The notes beneath the pieces are model-generated. The model made no database searches. It was not told where the DNA came from and saw nothing but the letters and a program-made list of their open reading frames with translations. A program made the position numbers and the translations under genes. 64,000 bases of DNA from NCBI RefSeq assembly GCF_040807025.1, contig NC_090982.1, positions 76,859,931-76,923,930 on the forward strand. The letters run 5' to 3'. Positions 12,731-25,785 of the stretch are shown here, piece after piece (position 1 is the first letter of the stretch; the number at the start of each line of letters is the position of its first letter). The DNA is from Struthio camelus (Eukaryota > Chordata > Aves > Struthioniformes > Struthionidae).

Positions 12731-14524
12731 AGTCCCTGGCAAACCCGGGCTGCAGCTAAAACAGCAGAGGAAAGGATGACATTGCTACAGAGATTGTCAT
12801 ACATGGAGTCCTCTGGGAATGGGCAGGGAGGATATGCCTAAAAAAAATTGCATTTATTTAACTTTGACATGTTCACAGAGTCGTGGAGCTAAAACAAGTG
12901 CTTCCATGTCATATTCAGCCCTAGTTTATTGCTTTTGTTTGTGTTTCTAGTTTTCAGTTTGCAGGGGTGAGAGAAAAGACTTTGAAGAGATATATATATT
13001 TCTCTCTGTGTATGTGCCTTGTTTTCCTCACAGATGCTGGAATGTAACGGACAGTTTTCCCCTGCAGTCGTGCCCAGCTGAGTCTGTGCAATTCATCCTC
13101 GCGCAGCAATTCCCTGCATGGATGTGTCAGGTCTCCCTCTCCCTCCTCTGCTTCTGCTTTGCTCTCCGTGGCTTACTTTGCTGTGTACATCCTGGGCATT
13201 TTCATGGATCCTAAGGTTTAGAATGAGAAGATTTTGGATCACACGTACTTGTAATTCAGCTCATAAATTAGCACCAGAAAACTATACTGCTTTGCTGCAA
13301 TGTCTACCTGGTTGTGTTCTTGCAATGTAGTCCACAAGGGCAGGTTAATGGCAGATAGGATTGGCAGTCCACAGCTTGGAAGTTTTTCCTATTGCCTTAT
13401 TCCTCTCTTCGACCTGTCCGGCTTGGCTGTGACCCAGCCGCTTTAGGCTTTTACTGGTGTGACATTCCCCCACTCACAGTCACGGGGCACACAGCTTCCC
13501 ACTGTCCTCAAGGAGGCAGCTGATACTACAGAAAAAGATCATCTTGGGCTTCTCACTTTTCCTGCTCGCTCCTTGGTTAGCTCAAATTCTTAATCTTTCA
13601 AAGCAGCAAAATCCAGTAGTGTCTTTCTTGCATGATACTGAAAATGAGGGTAAAAGTGGCCGCTCGACATCTCCTGTTTATTGCACTTCTTGCCATGTTT
13701 TGACCCCTTTTAATTTTAACTCTTTTCTTTTTAAGATAGAAATGCTGAGGGAGAAAAGGGATATTGAACCAGGCCTACTCTCTTATTAATTATGAATTAA
13801 GGCTATGTTGCTGCACTAATGATGCCTCTTTTGTATGAGATATCTTTATATTTCGGAGGCCGTTACAGAACTAACTACTATGTGATCCAAAGATTACAGA
13901 AAACCTGCAACTAAGTGCTAGCTTGCAATTTATATGCAGAGTTACAAGGCGAGTTCGGGCTCTGAGCATGGGATTGGGACAACCCCTCGGTAACGTAGAT
14001 CTGGCTTTTGAAACCACATTGCTTAAATAGTGTTAGAGCACATTCTGTCTTCACTCCACAGTGCCAAGGCTTTCTGGTTTTGTGTTTTGCTATTTACCTT
14101 AATGTGACATAGCTAACTGAGAACAACAACCTGACTTTGCTGTTTGCACGTGAGAGAACCTGCATATTTCCAAGAAGTTGTGATGAGAATTAATAATTAT
14201 TCATATTGTGCAGATTCAGTGCTCATTTCTCCAAATGGCTGCAGATATTGTGGATGACTGGAAGAAAAAGGGAAAGGATATACGTGTACCCGCCACAAAC
14301 AGGGTTGGAATGACTGAAGGCACGAAGGTCTCTGAGCCCTTTTAATGTAGACTTCTGGGAATTACAAGCCAATGGAAAAATATCTCTTCTCTTTCTGGTT
14401 TTTGCTACATTGTAACGCACAGCTATGGCTGCTCACCTCACACTCTTTAATCTCTTAAAAGACCTCCTCCGCTGATTTGGTGGGCTGTGGCATGTACAGT
14501 TAAAAGTCAACCCAACTCTCCTTT
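12731..14524. other. Intergenic, no gene recognised
   Basis: AT-leaning and featureless, apart from a short ATATATATAT stretch near 12,991. Confidence 0.5.
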
Positions 14525-14585
14525 GGTAGAAGTGTGAGCGGGGGTTTTGCCATTGATTTTAGTAATGGCAGAATCCAGCCCTGGT
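14525..14585 (-). mobile_element. Ancient amniote repeat relic
   Basis: Read on the minus strand it runs GGCTGGATTCTGCCATTACT then AAATCAATGGCAAAACCCCC. This resembles the widespread amniote repeat segment GGATTCTGCCATTGACTTCAATGG...AAAACTCCC. Only about 60 bp is recognisable, and the family assignment is from memory. Confidence 0.4.
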
Positions 14586-17470
14586 GTTTTTCGTCTTGTT
14601 AGTAACATACTCCTTATGTCACTTCTTGCCGAAAATTTTCAATAAATCTATCAACTGCAAAATAAACATGGCCCTGAAATGCAGGGTCTGAGTGCTGGTG
14701 TGGCGGATATCACAGCTTGCCAGCTATTCATATAACTATCTGTAGGCCAGCACACAGCTTTCTTTTTAAACACCCCATGGCAGAAAGTAACACATTTTTC
14801 AGTAAAGCTCTCGAATGGAATAACGTGAAACATGCAGGGCAGTGACCGCAGCTGTTGCGGGAAGATAGATAGCAGTATGCATAATCTTGACCAGAGTGCA
14901 CATTCTGGAAGTAAAACTACTTAATGTCAGGAAAGGCATGCTTGCCACTCTATATTTCAGTTATAAATGCCTAACTGTAGCTTTGGCAGCGTTTGGATGT
15001 TAGATATACCATGGGCTTTGTCAGCACAAGTTGGGGTTGCAGCACACAAGCTGAATATCCAAATTCTTATTTTACTTGGGTCGATTAAGCCTGCAGTAGG
15101 TCAGGAGTGACCGAAGAGTAAACACGTATGAACTGGTTTGTCAGTTTGTTGCACTATTAATGATTACCCGTCCTTCATTACAGAGCAGTATGAATAGCGT
15201 AGCTAGCATATCCAGCAGCTGGCTAATGAATGCATTCACTTTTGTTCAGGCTGGGTTGCCAACGGGAGAAGGTGCTGTTATAGTTATACATTAATCGTTT
15301 GTACTGCGGAGTTGCTGATGCCATCAGCTCTCGGCGAGTGAGCCCCGCCAAAGTGAGCAATTGGACGCAGCACAGAGTTGAGGCCACTTTAGGAAGCAGG
15401 GATGAGCTGCTGGCCTTGCTACGCTGGGCTCCAACCCAGTGCTGCTGCGGACAAGGAGGAAAAAACACAGCAGAGGCAGGAGGAGGCAGTGATAGGAGCG
15501 AGTGAGGAATGAGGAGGGAGACTTCAAGGATGGATGAGCGGAAAGTCCCAGTGGAAAGACACAGAGGGGAAAAAGCTTGGGAGAGCAGGCTGCGAGCCTA
15601 GGAACTAACGGCTTAGAGGCCAGGGCCGTGTCGTGCAAACTGCTTGGTCTGAGAGAAGTCCGGCCCGGCTGATGAGAGACACCGGATAGGCCCTCTCCGG
15701 ATGTTTCTTCTCTTGTGGGGGAGGAAGCTGGCCAGCAACAGCAATGACTTAAACTGATGGACACACTCCTTAAAATCAGGGCAGGTACTGGATAAACAGA
15801 AGAGCCCTACAGAGCTGCCGTTTGGCTGCTCTTGTCCTGGCTTGAGACTTGAAAGAGGATCTGGAGGGATCTCTCACCAAAACAAGCAGGGGGCTTCAGA
15901 GTAGCGAGCCCATGCAGATGCATCACGCGGCTGGTTTCTGTGCTGTGCCTGCTCACTCCACGTCTGACGATCTCTTTGCTTGTAGGGGCCGCCCGACTGG
16001 GAAACGCCTTATCCCAAGTGCAATGTTTCATACATACTTTTGTAATTCATTGAAACCCCCTTTGTTCTCATGGCAAGTAGCCACCTAGATGTGTTTAATC
16101 CAAAAATAAGTGTTGTAGATTATAAATAGCTCTTGCACATACACAGAACGTATTCCAAGGAAACATTTGGATGCATTGCCTGAAGAAAGAGTCAGTAAGG
16201 GAAAAGCAGCTTGGTTCAGCTAAGTGCCAAGGCATGCACTGCTAGTTTTCCTTGTTATTAAGGAGAAATGAGTTGCTATCAGGATTGTTCACTCTTTTTT
16301 CTGCCTTTACTTTTACGGAGAAAAACTACTGACCTAACTTTGGTAGGGAATATAGCTACAGAGGGTCATAGTATTAGAATGTGTCATTTTCCAAGGTAAT
16401 GAAATCATGCTCGCATGTTCAAGTCATACTCATGAAATCATGTTTGAGAAATCAGAGTAAATATGACTCAACAGATACTTATTTTCTCTTTATATCACTC
16501 TTCTTTTTTTTTTCTTGGCTGATGCATAGACCTGGAAAAGCTGCTATTTTATATATATAGTAAAAGACAAATACGGTTTGCTAGCTGCAAAGGGCCATTT
16601 GGGTTACAAGAATAGTGTAACTTAAATAATATTCCAGAGTTTTTGGTCCTTCCAAAGCTCTACTGGACATGCTGAATGCTGTTCAGGACTTTAATAGACT
16701 TCTTCCCTCTGTCTTTTGCAGGTACTTGCATCCCTATTACATATATATATTTTATATTATATATTGCAGGTTTGGGATGTAAGGTCTTTTGTTTTCAGGA
16801 TAGGATGGCTTTAGCTTCCTCAGTTGCATGCAAATTCGTTTGCTTTCCTTGCAGAATTTTTCCTTAACACAATTAGTAGTCACCTGTCCCTATATTATAG
16901 CTCCTCTGCCTTATCGGTTGCAACTTGGAGTCCTCATTAATCACTCTGGCTGCTACTACTTTTCTTTAAACTTCTGACAAGGAAAATAAACAGCTGTTAC
17001 TCAGCAGCCTTTGCCAGCCAAGATGCTGAGGGCCATCAACAGCATTTTAGCTGCTGTCTTGGCCACTGATGACTTCGAACACCACTTACTCCTTTCCGGA
17101 AAGGGGAAATGGAGGATGCGTTGTACTGTTGTACTTGCGTTTTAGGGCAAAATATCTTCTGCCTAGTGTATGCATCTCTGCTTATATTGGAGTGGCCTGG
17201 CATAAGCTCTGCTGTGTATCTTTCCTGTACTGGATTAATACACTACAGTACCTTATTAATTGTACTGCAGTGCCAGGAGACTGGGACGAGTTATTTTCTA
17301 TGAACTGGATGCTAACAGCTAACATTGCACTCCTGTATGTTCAAAGCCAGTTCACGGACCACTCAGGTCTTTTCTCTCCTTAGAGCCTACTTGTTGAAAC
17401 ATCGTGCCAAGTCTTTGAGATTGTTTTAGCGTAAGTTCAATAGTAAGATGCAAACCTTAGCAAATCTGGT
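14586..17470. other. Intergenic, no gene recognised
   Basis: Overlapping open frames on both strands at 15,223-15,764 (up to 146 codons, minus) coincide with a GC-richer stretch and have no recognisable motif. An AT-rich TATATATATTTTATATTATAT segment lies near 16,743. Confidence 0.5.
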
Positions 17471-17474
17471 AAAA

Positions 17475-17521
<47 letters not shown>

Positions 17522-17647
17522 TATATAATATACATAAACACACACATGTATATACTATGTATATACTATGTATATACATGTGTGTGTATATACTTGCACA
17601 CATTATATATGTGATATATATGTGTGTATATGTTTTGTATATATAAA
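17471..17647. repeat. Compound A / TA / CA microsatellite with palindrome
   Basis: A run of 13 A is followed by (TA)n, (CA)n, then mixed TATG/TGTG units ending near 17,647. Inside it 17,538-17,555 (ACACACACATGTATATAC) is the exact reverse complement of 17,570-17,587. The 14 bp between adds further pairing at its centre. The structure favours cruciform or Z-DNA and replication slippage. Length polymorphism is likely. Confidence 0.92.
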
Positions 17648-20600
17648 TGCAACACGGATCAAGCATGCAGAGCATGTCAATACTGTGACCCAAAGGTGTG
17701 ACTGCAGCTTGCACAGATACCCTCTTGATGCCTTTAAGTGAGTTTACTCATATACTGGTAACTGTACAGCCGTGGGGCTCGGTGCTGGTGATGCTGCCAG
17801 CCACCAACTGCTTTCCCCAGCCACTGTCGCCTGCGGAGCGCTGCCCATGTGGAAGTGGTGGTGTACTGTATCTGCAAGAAGCTAGTAGTAGCCAGCTTCA
17901 AACAAAGAAAAGGAGACATTTATTTGGGCAATCGAGCCAAGGAGCTCCCTGCTAAAGGATGCTGGCTTTGCTAAAAGTTCACGTGGGCTCTAGGAGCAAT
18001 TGGAAGGGAAGTTTGTGGGAGGAATCCACTGAGGCTTCCTAGCTACATAGGAAGGAAGCCCATGAGTTGAGGATGGTCATATATGTTTATCATCATATGT
18101 GTTTCTACATTGCCTTATAGCCATTGGGTGACAATATGGGGCTAGGTACGGTCTGAGCTTGCACAGCCACTCTTAGGAGTTACTGTCATGTCTTTGGGTT
18201 GCAGTGTGGGTATATGTATTTATAGTAGGAACAGAACTGAAGGTTTTGTCTCCAGAAACACCCTGCTCATTCTTTTAATCTAAAAGTTGCTATGAAGTTG
18301 TTAATTGCTACATATGATAACAAGAGTAGAAGCCAGACTGCAAAAGGCAGCATTGGTGCTTGTGTGAGTGTTTAAGGAATTACAGTGTGTGATGAGTTTT
18401 GAAAGTTATTCTAGCAAGATGCAAGGAATGCAGGAGATCAAGCCCCAGCTGACTGTAACATTAGAGTTCCTGCAAAGGGGTAAATATGAAAAAGGAGACG
18501 TCTCAGATTCATTGGTATAAAGCACCCATAGTTTCTTGTTGAGGCCAGTCCATCTCTCAGTAATGGGCACTTTTAGCCTGAAGCTGGAGCGGATGCATGC
18601 TGCTTGTTTGGGGGAGAAAAGTCCTCAAGGTGAGATTTTATACTTGTCTTAACTACTAACACTTCAGTAAATGCATATTTGAATGCAGATTTTCTCCTTT
18701 TCCGGCAGGAAAATAATCTGTCCCACCATGCTCTGTTTGCTTCCTGCCTGCGCTCAACAGACTTCAAAGTCTCCCACCTGCATCGTTGATCACTGGGAAT
18801 CAGCACTTTGCAAGCTCAAAAGAATGGATTATTTTTTACTGTCACTGATTTTTTCTTTCCTACAAGCGTCCCGTGCCACTGCTTTAAGCTTTTTACTTTC
18901 AGCCATCTCCTGCGGGGAATTCAGGTGAGAAGCTATATAGTTTCTCTTGAAATAGGTATTCAAAGATTACGTGATTTCTTATGCCTTTCATGCAGTCATC
19001 AGCAGAATTATACAAGCTGTGTTCACTACTGGGCATGGGAGGTGCCTGGAGAGATCTGTTTTCCACAATGAATATGTTAGAACTTATTTCTGAGTAATTT
19101 ATAGGTGATTTGTTAGAGTGGTCAATCCACCTAGAAAACAGTCTTTTATCTCTGGCACAGCCAGCATGGCTTTAATGGGAAGGGACTCTTTAACTGAGAC
19201 AGTTTAAAAACACTTGCCTTTTGACCCCTTTCTTTGAGATTTGATTGAATGTGTGGAGTGTTTTTGCAAGGAGTGTAGAATAAATAAGCAGTGAGTGAGC
19301 TGTCACAAGCTGTAGAGTGAAGGTCGTATTCTTCTTTTTTCACTTGTGTTTTGCCAGGTTAACTTCAATGAAATGGGTGACTGATCTGAATTTAGCCCAT
19401 TTCTGTGATGAGTTACATGTGTTGCACCAAAGAGCAGAGCAAAACTCCAGTAAAAGCTGCCTCGTTTAGAAGGAAGTCAGGGGAAAAAGCGTATCAGTAC
19501 TAATAAGGTGATAAAAACGGCATACAGGAGATGAAAAGCACAAAATATACAGTTATTTCCATGGCAGTGAAAACTGTGCACCATTAGCGTAAAGCTGTTG
19601 CTTCCACTTTCATGCCAGCTTGCTTTTCAGTTTAAATAACCTGTCTCAGTCTGTAAGCGGAGGGGTTTTATGTTTGGGTAAACTCTGTTTGCCCACTTAT
19701 AAATTATAGGCAAGTAAAAACATTCTTCTGTCATTAGATTTAGAGGCAAGGGTCAGAGTGTGTGTATATGTGTGTGTGTGTCCCAACTTTCCCAAGGAGG
19801 GCAGGTGCAGCTGGCATCACAGAAGAGGGAGGAAAGGCAGATTTCAAAGTCTGTGGCGTGCCTGTACTTCTCTCAAGCCTCACTGCACCCAGCTTGGGCC
19901 ATAATTACTCCAAGAAGGGCTCTGTGCCCTCTGAGAAGGCTTGAAAAACTCGGGACTCCCATCCAGTCGCATCCTTGTTAATGCATCTGTCACTCCAGTG
20001 TGCCCATGGCTCCGCGGGAGTTCGAGCCAAAGAAAATACAGCTGGGTGGAGATGCCACAGCGGGGGCATGTGTACAAAGTCTCCAGGCTGCGTTTTCTTT
20101 GGCGCAAGCTCCAAGGATGGCCGTGAGCGTAAGAGTGCGATCGCTGCTTTGGTTCCCAGTGTATCATAGCCCTTCCCCAGCTGCCTCCACGCCTTTGAAT
20201 AGGGGCAGTGCCTTAAAGCAACGCTAAGGCTGGCTATGCAAAAGTGGCCCTTTCACAGGTGACATCAGCTCTGCCTGAGCTGCCTTGGATGGTGTCAAAC
20301 TGTAGTCGCAATCTGGCCTCAGCATGTGTGTTAAAGACTGCAGGGGACCCTGCATTGTAGGGACTAGACCACGACTGAAACCTGAGCTTGCTGCGTCTTG
20401 GTGTAGACAGACCCAGAACGGTGCAAATTTGGATTAAGTAGCTCTGGTAGAACACAATGAAATTTGCCCTGCGGCATGCAGCATTCCTTAAAGAAATCTG
20501 TATCAGGAACAAGTAGGAAACTGCAGTTATATATTCTATAGGGTGAAACATCTATTTGTATAGGTAAAATGTATATTTTACATTTTTAAAGATACCTATT

Positions 20601-20741
20601 TTGTGTTTCAGCACTGTGATCAGGATAAAATTTTGCCTCACAGGCAGCTCTCTTAGATTCTGCCTAGACAAACCTGAGCGAAGGTGGGAAGGAAGAGATT
20701 AGGTCATTTTGGAAACAGTGTGCTGAATAGGTTCAAAGATT
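17648..20741. other. Intergenic, no gene recognised
   Basis: Unique-looking sequence with a short TG-rich stretch near 19,760. Open frames on both strands at 19,880-20,227 are shadows of a locally GC-richer stretch. No domain or repeat family recognised. Confidence 0.5.
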
Positions 20742-20825
20742 AAGGCCCAGACTCTTAAAGGTATTTAGACTGCAGAGGATTTGGGCCTATGTCATTTTCC
20801 TAAGGAATTTGAGACTGAGGAAATA
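20742..20825. mobile_element. Ancient palindromic repeat relic
   Basis: AGGCCCAGACTCTTAAAGGTATTTAGACT at the left is close to the amniote element end GGCCCAGATTCTCAAAGGTATTTAGG. The right part, GGGCCTATGTCATTTTCC, resembles the same group's internal GAGCCTAAGTC...ATTTTC segment. Non-coding and clearly decayed. Confidence 0.45.
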
Positions 20826-21401
20826 ATTGAATGCATATTCTCCACCGTTTTGCTTGCTTGCTTAATTGTATGTATGGAAACTGCATGTGCACATGTGTGT
20901 GAGCATGTTTAAAAGTACATTTTTTTGGCTGTTGCTTCATCCATTCTCTCCTGATGTCTTCCACGTATGTGGCTTGATGCCTTACTGCAACATCTGAAAC
21001 TGCTGTCTTTATTGTCCTATGAACAGTATTCCATACTCCAAATAAAAGCTTGCCCATTAATCATATTTAATTAAAACAAGCAAACAAAAACTCTTAGTTT
21101 GGAAATTTTGGGTCAACACATGTCTTTCCCTGAAGTCTCCTCTTGCTCACATCTTCATGTCTACTCCTTGTGCTGTGCTGTGTACTGCTTTCAGAGAACC
21201 TTCTCCCACCTTGCTGACATCAATATCCCATCCTGATCCAAAACACACGTGCTAGTTGGAGTTTCTCCATCTATGAGTGATTGTGGTCACATACATATGC
21301 AAGAATCTTCAGTGCTGCGTTTTCTTTGTGAGCAACTTGCACAATGAAACAGGGCTTCCACAGCCTTTTTAATCGAAAAAACCACCTAACATTCTGGAGA
21401 G

Positions 21402-21422
21402 AAAAAAAAAAAAAAAAAAAAA
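21402..21422 (+). repeat. Poly-A run (21)
   Basis: Uninterrupted run of 21 A. No SINE/LINE body is recognisable just upstream, so it is annotated only as a homopolymer. Confidence 0.9.
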
Positions 21423-22745
21423 GGAAAATTCCCGAGGGCTATCTTCCTCTGTGCTGCCACCATGGTTGAGTCTGCAAACAGAAGAATGAGTAGCCAGTGT
21501 AGTTTAATTTGTATCATTTCTAGTTTCCCACCTATTCTGTTGGCTTGTATGCACACATGGGAATTGCGCTGGTATTTGTATGCACTTGTGTTTAAAAAGC
21601 ACTTCTTCGACCACTGCTTGGTCAACGATCTGCAGTCTGCCACACTGCCCAGGGCTTATGGAGCACAACGCTGCTATGGGAGGAGCATCGTGCGAGCGAT
21701 TATTCCTTTGGGTGGAAGAGCCTGTAAATCTCAAAACTCAACCCAGAGCACAGGGACCTCGTACGAATTATCACAAGGACTAAATACAAGGGAACTGTTT
21801 ATCTTGCTGTCCGTGCACTTAGAACGACAGCCAAAGCCTTGTCAAAGGAGCCGGGACTGACAAGAAGCACATACACACCTCTGAGGCCGTTGGTGACTGA
21901 TAGCTGGGATGCCATGAAAGATTTTGCATTCTTCAGCTCTAATCTCTTATAACAAAATGGAATTCAAACCTAACCCTAGAGAAAATAAGTCAGCTCTGGT
22001 TAGTGTCATGTCCTGTCCCATATATGTATCAGTATTTGTTTTTGGTGGATTAGAGCTATCGTTTACCTATTTTCTGCTTGGTCAGCAGTGCTATTGTTTT
22101 AGCTGATATTTTCAAAGGTGTTTATTTTTGCTAGTAATCTAAGATGAGCCCTGTAATTATCTGTGAAATAGAGGAAACAGTCTGCCGTAATTCCTTTCAG
22201 TAGCTGTGATGCTTTCTAGAGACAATGCCTGACAGTTTCTATTGCTTGTTTTCTGAGGCCTCTTTTTCCATGGCTACGTTAAAAAGCAGTCACATCACGT
22301 TTCAGCTACCTTGATCCAGCATTGACAGCATCTTTCCTCTTCCTCAGCATTTTTATTTAATGCCTATTTTGTGACATACGTATTGTGGCAGGTTCCAGAA
22401 GTGAGATTAGGCCTTGTAATATTAGGCAAAATAAATAAAATATTTTCACTTTCACAAACTTTATCATCTTTTCATTATGTAACGCAAGATAGCTGAAATG
22501 AAGAGATGAGAAGAGAAACCAGCTTCCCTCAGCTTTTCAGTCTTCCTTCTCCCTGCCTTTTGCTCTTTGCTACCCAAACATCTCTCTCTGCAGCTGTGAT
22601 CGTACCACTAGCTTTTCAGCATCCTTTCCTGCCTCTTTTCTGCTCTGACATATGCTCTCCTGGCTGTCCTACCATGCTCTTTCTGGCTGTAATATCTGTT
22701 TATACCTGGGCACAGCCGAGTTCCCACTGTAAGTTTCCCTAACGT

Positions 22746-22835
22746 TTCTTCAGCTCCTTTCTATTCCTAATTTTTCCTCTGCTTCTTCCTCTTTCTTTCT
22801 TTCTATCCCTTTTCTTCCTCCTTCCTAGATCCTAG
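22746..22835 (+). repeat. Pyrimidine-rich low-complexity tract
   Basis: Almost purely C/T with CTTT and CTTCCT units. Typical low-complexity DNA. Confidence 0.75.
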
Positions 22836-23659
22836 ATTCCTGTCTCCAACCATAGATCGTCTCTAACAGCTTCTTTCCTTTCACTCTATATCTTTGCTCT
22901 GCCTCTTTCTTCTGTGCTTCACCTGACCTTTATTGACTAGGCAAATCACCAACAGGTTAGAAAGAAATTCCACCTCTGTCTAATGGCTAATTATTCAGGA
23001 AATAATTTTTTTCTCTAGTATCTGGTTCTGGTTTTTGTCTGAGGCGAGACACTGCTCTAGATGCCTCCTGGATGTGAAGTGGTATGGAAAATTCCCACGT
23101 TACGCATGTTGGGGTGAGTGCGTAGTGGTTAAGCTCAGAGCGTGTAACAATCCCTGGAACAGCACGTTTGGAGCTGGACAGGTTCTGCTCAGGCATCCAC
23201 CTTTAAAGGGATTCACAAACGGCAAATGTGAGGCCTTTGAGATCAGACAAGAAAAGTATCATAGGCCCAATGTCTTCTTTAAAAATCTCTGTTTTCTGTT
23301 TGTTTATACTTTCAGTTCTGCTCTGATCTCCCTGACCATGTGAATGCCGACAGCTGGAGACCTGGTACAGTTGCCATGAGGACACCTGATGCAAACATAA
23401 TGCTGTAGTGGGATTAAGACTATTTATAAGAACTGTTTACTTGCTTTTTAGCTGAAGCAGATGGAAAATACACTGATGAAAATATCTGTTATAAGTGGAT
23501 TAAGAAAATTCACAGTCTATACTGCTGAGAACTCTAGCGAAACATCTAAAAAAAGACCCCTCAAAATATGATGCTCACGTTATTTTTAAAGTTGGAGGTA
23601 AGAAGTAGGGAGAAGTAACCTTATCTCTTCAGAATCACCATTAAAATTTCAGACTTCTC

Positions 23660-23735
23660 TGTGCGTTTGTACAGTGCCTATTGCAAAAGGGTCTGACCGA
23701 GGCCTCTAACGGTAGCACGTTGTAACTACTCCAGG
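23660..23735 (+). mobile_element. Ancient SINE/LINE 3'-end relic
   Basis: TTTGTACAGTGCCTATTGCAA then GGGTCTGACCGAGGCCTCTAACGGTAGCACG resembles the amniote repeat tail GTACAGCACCTAGCACAATGGGGTCCTG...GGGGCTCCTAGGCGCTACCG. About 75 bp is recognisable and diverged. It could be the 3' end of an L2/MIR-type or related element. The exact family is uncertain. Confidence 0.5.
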
Positions 23736-25654
23736 TCTCGTGAGTGCTTCATGTGTGTAAATGTCCTCAGTGTATTCCCAAAGAGTCAGGCAGGGTTCGC
23801 CGTGCTGTCCTTGTATATCCTTCTCGTCCTGTTTTGGGGTGTGCAGAGGCTATGCCTTCCCGCTGGGGAAATTCTCTTCTGAAGGAGCCTGTTCTGATGT
23901 GAAAGTGATCCAAGTCTGTTTCTGAGATATTCCAGTTATTGGCAAAATCTAGAAAAAAGCCTTGAATTTGTATTGTTGATTTAACAACATCATTATGAAT
24001 GAAATAATTGTAGGAAACAATGCCTGTTCCTACATAAACAATATGAAGATAACTGCTGATAATCACATTATTACATTGCATTCCTCATGCTTTTTTTTTT
24101 GATAGTGCTCCAAATTTTGATACACCACTAGATCAACTTTATACATGCTTGAGTTGGGCAATTCAAAACTAACATGACCCTGTACAAGGAAAAGCATCCC
24201 TTGCACGAGAAATCACTTTCTGCTTATTTACTGTATATGAAAACAGTCCAGATCTTTCCTTCCCTGAGGCGATTGGAACATTTCAATGTTTCCTTAACCA
24301 CTGGCACCCTTCAACACTTTTCAGGAAGTAACCCTTGTTCTCCTAATGGCTCCAGCTGCACGGTCATTAAAGCTGAAATGAAGCTGATAAAGAAAATGAT
24401 AAAACCCTCAACCTTAATGTATTCAGTAGTAATAAGGTTATGAGTTGCAAAATATGGACGTTGTTGCATGGTGCTGTTTAACCCCTCTTTTCTATCTTTT
24501 ATTGATCACGCTTAAATTCTTTCATGTATGAAACTTCAGGGCCTGCTTTGGCAAAGAGCTAAGTACATGATTAGCTTTACCCGCAAGTAGTCTTGTTTAA
24601 GTTAACAAGACTTATTTGTCTTAGTTAAATGAAGACCATATGTAAACTGCTGTAATATTTTTAATTAAAAAGATAGTACAGCATGCAGATAGTACAATAT
24701 TATGTGGGTGGCAGGCCTTAAAGAGAAGGTGGGGAGCGGAGCTAAGCAATTCGGATATCAAATCAGATCTGTAAGGAATGGCAAAAGATATGGATAAAGG
24801 TTTTAAAAAACATGCTTATCCCCGGGCTCTGTAGTAATCTTTTAAAAATCAGAGTCCTTCCCAAGTCATGACACTTGGTTCTAGACTGGAAATCATCCAA
24901 AGGTTTTCAGCTCTGTGCTCCAGTATGATTCAATTGCTAAAAAAAGAAAAAAAAAATTTGGAGGGAATGTGACCACTTTGGGAACATAGTAAATTAAATC
25001 CTTAATTATCTATAGACAGACATCACAGGGGTTACAGCAGTGCAAACCTCTCATTTTAGACTTTGTTACTGGATACTTTCCACTTCGGCAGGGAGGGTAA
25101 AGAACATTATGCGGAGACAGGTGTCTCCAAAGCTCTAGGATCCAAGCACCCAGGTCCTGCTTTTGTTCCCGATTATCTCAGTATCAGCAGTGTCTGTGTG
25201 AGAGACGGAGAGCTTAACCCTGCGAGAAACACACACAGCTTTCACTGGCTTCAAGCAAGCAAGTCCTGTCTTTGCTTACTCATTATTTGTATAGAGGAAA
25301 AGAGGTAACTATGAAGGAATAAACGTTTAAATCAGCATCTCAATACTGAATGGAAAAACAAGTGAAAAAAAACAATCTGCCCTGCAGAGCACAGCTTCCT
25401 TGCTGAAATAGAACGAATATACAGTGGCACCTAGAGCAGAGAAATACCTTGAATTTGGCAGTTCACAGTGCAGGCAGCAGACCATAGTGACAGCAGGTGC
25501 TCAGCATGTCAAGGAAAACTTCCGAGAAACCCCAAAACTTTCTGAGTAACGGTCCATCTACCACTAGCCTTCTCCTGAGTACTGGATAACCTACCAAAAG
25601 GGTTAATAGCTTAATCACAACTAATTTGTATATGCGATTCTGCATTTTTTTAAC
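23736..25654. other. Intergenic, no gene recognised
   Basis: AT-rich sequence with short A runs near 24,944. No gene or repeat recognised. The last 100 bp may be the divergent 5' part of the MIR that follows. Confidence 0.5.
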
Positions 25655-25785
25655 TCTCTGGGTCTTCATATTACAGATTGGGGAAACTCAGGCATGGAGG
25701 GGTGAAGCGATTTGTTCAAATGCTGCCAGTGACAGAGCCAAAAATAGAAGTCAGGTTGCTCAAGTCCTCTTACACCCTTTTATTA
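25655..25785 (+). mobile_element. MIR-like SINE (3' two-thirds)
   Basis: TATTACAGATTGGGGAAACT then CAGGCATGGAGGGGTGAAGC, GATTTGTTCAAATGCTGCCA, GTGACAGAGCCAAAAATAGA and AGTCAGGTTGCTCAAGTCCT follow in order the MIR pattern: ACAGATGGGGAAACTGAGGCAC, AGAGGTGAAGTGACTTGCCC, CAGTGGCAGAGCCRGGATTAGA, ACCCAGGTCTCCTGACTCCC. One of the best-preserved relics here, 0.9 kb upstream of the CCBE1 exon. MIR/CORE-SINEs were active in early amniotes, so this copy is ancient. Confidence 0.8.

Larger units (their letters stand above)
20826..23659. other. Intergenic, no gene recognised
   Basis: Contains an A21 run (21,402-21,422) and a C/T-rich tract (22,746-22,835). The longest frame, 21,462-21,860 (132 codons), shows no recognisable domain. 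Confidence 0.5.
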
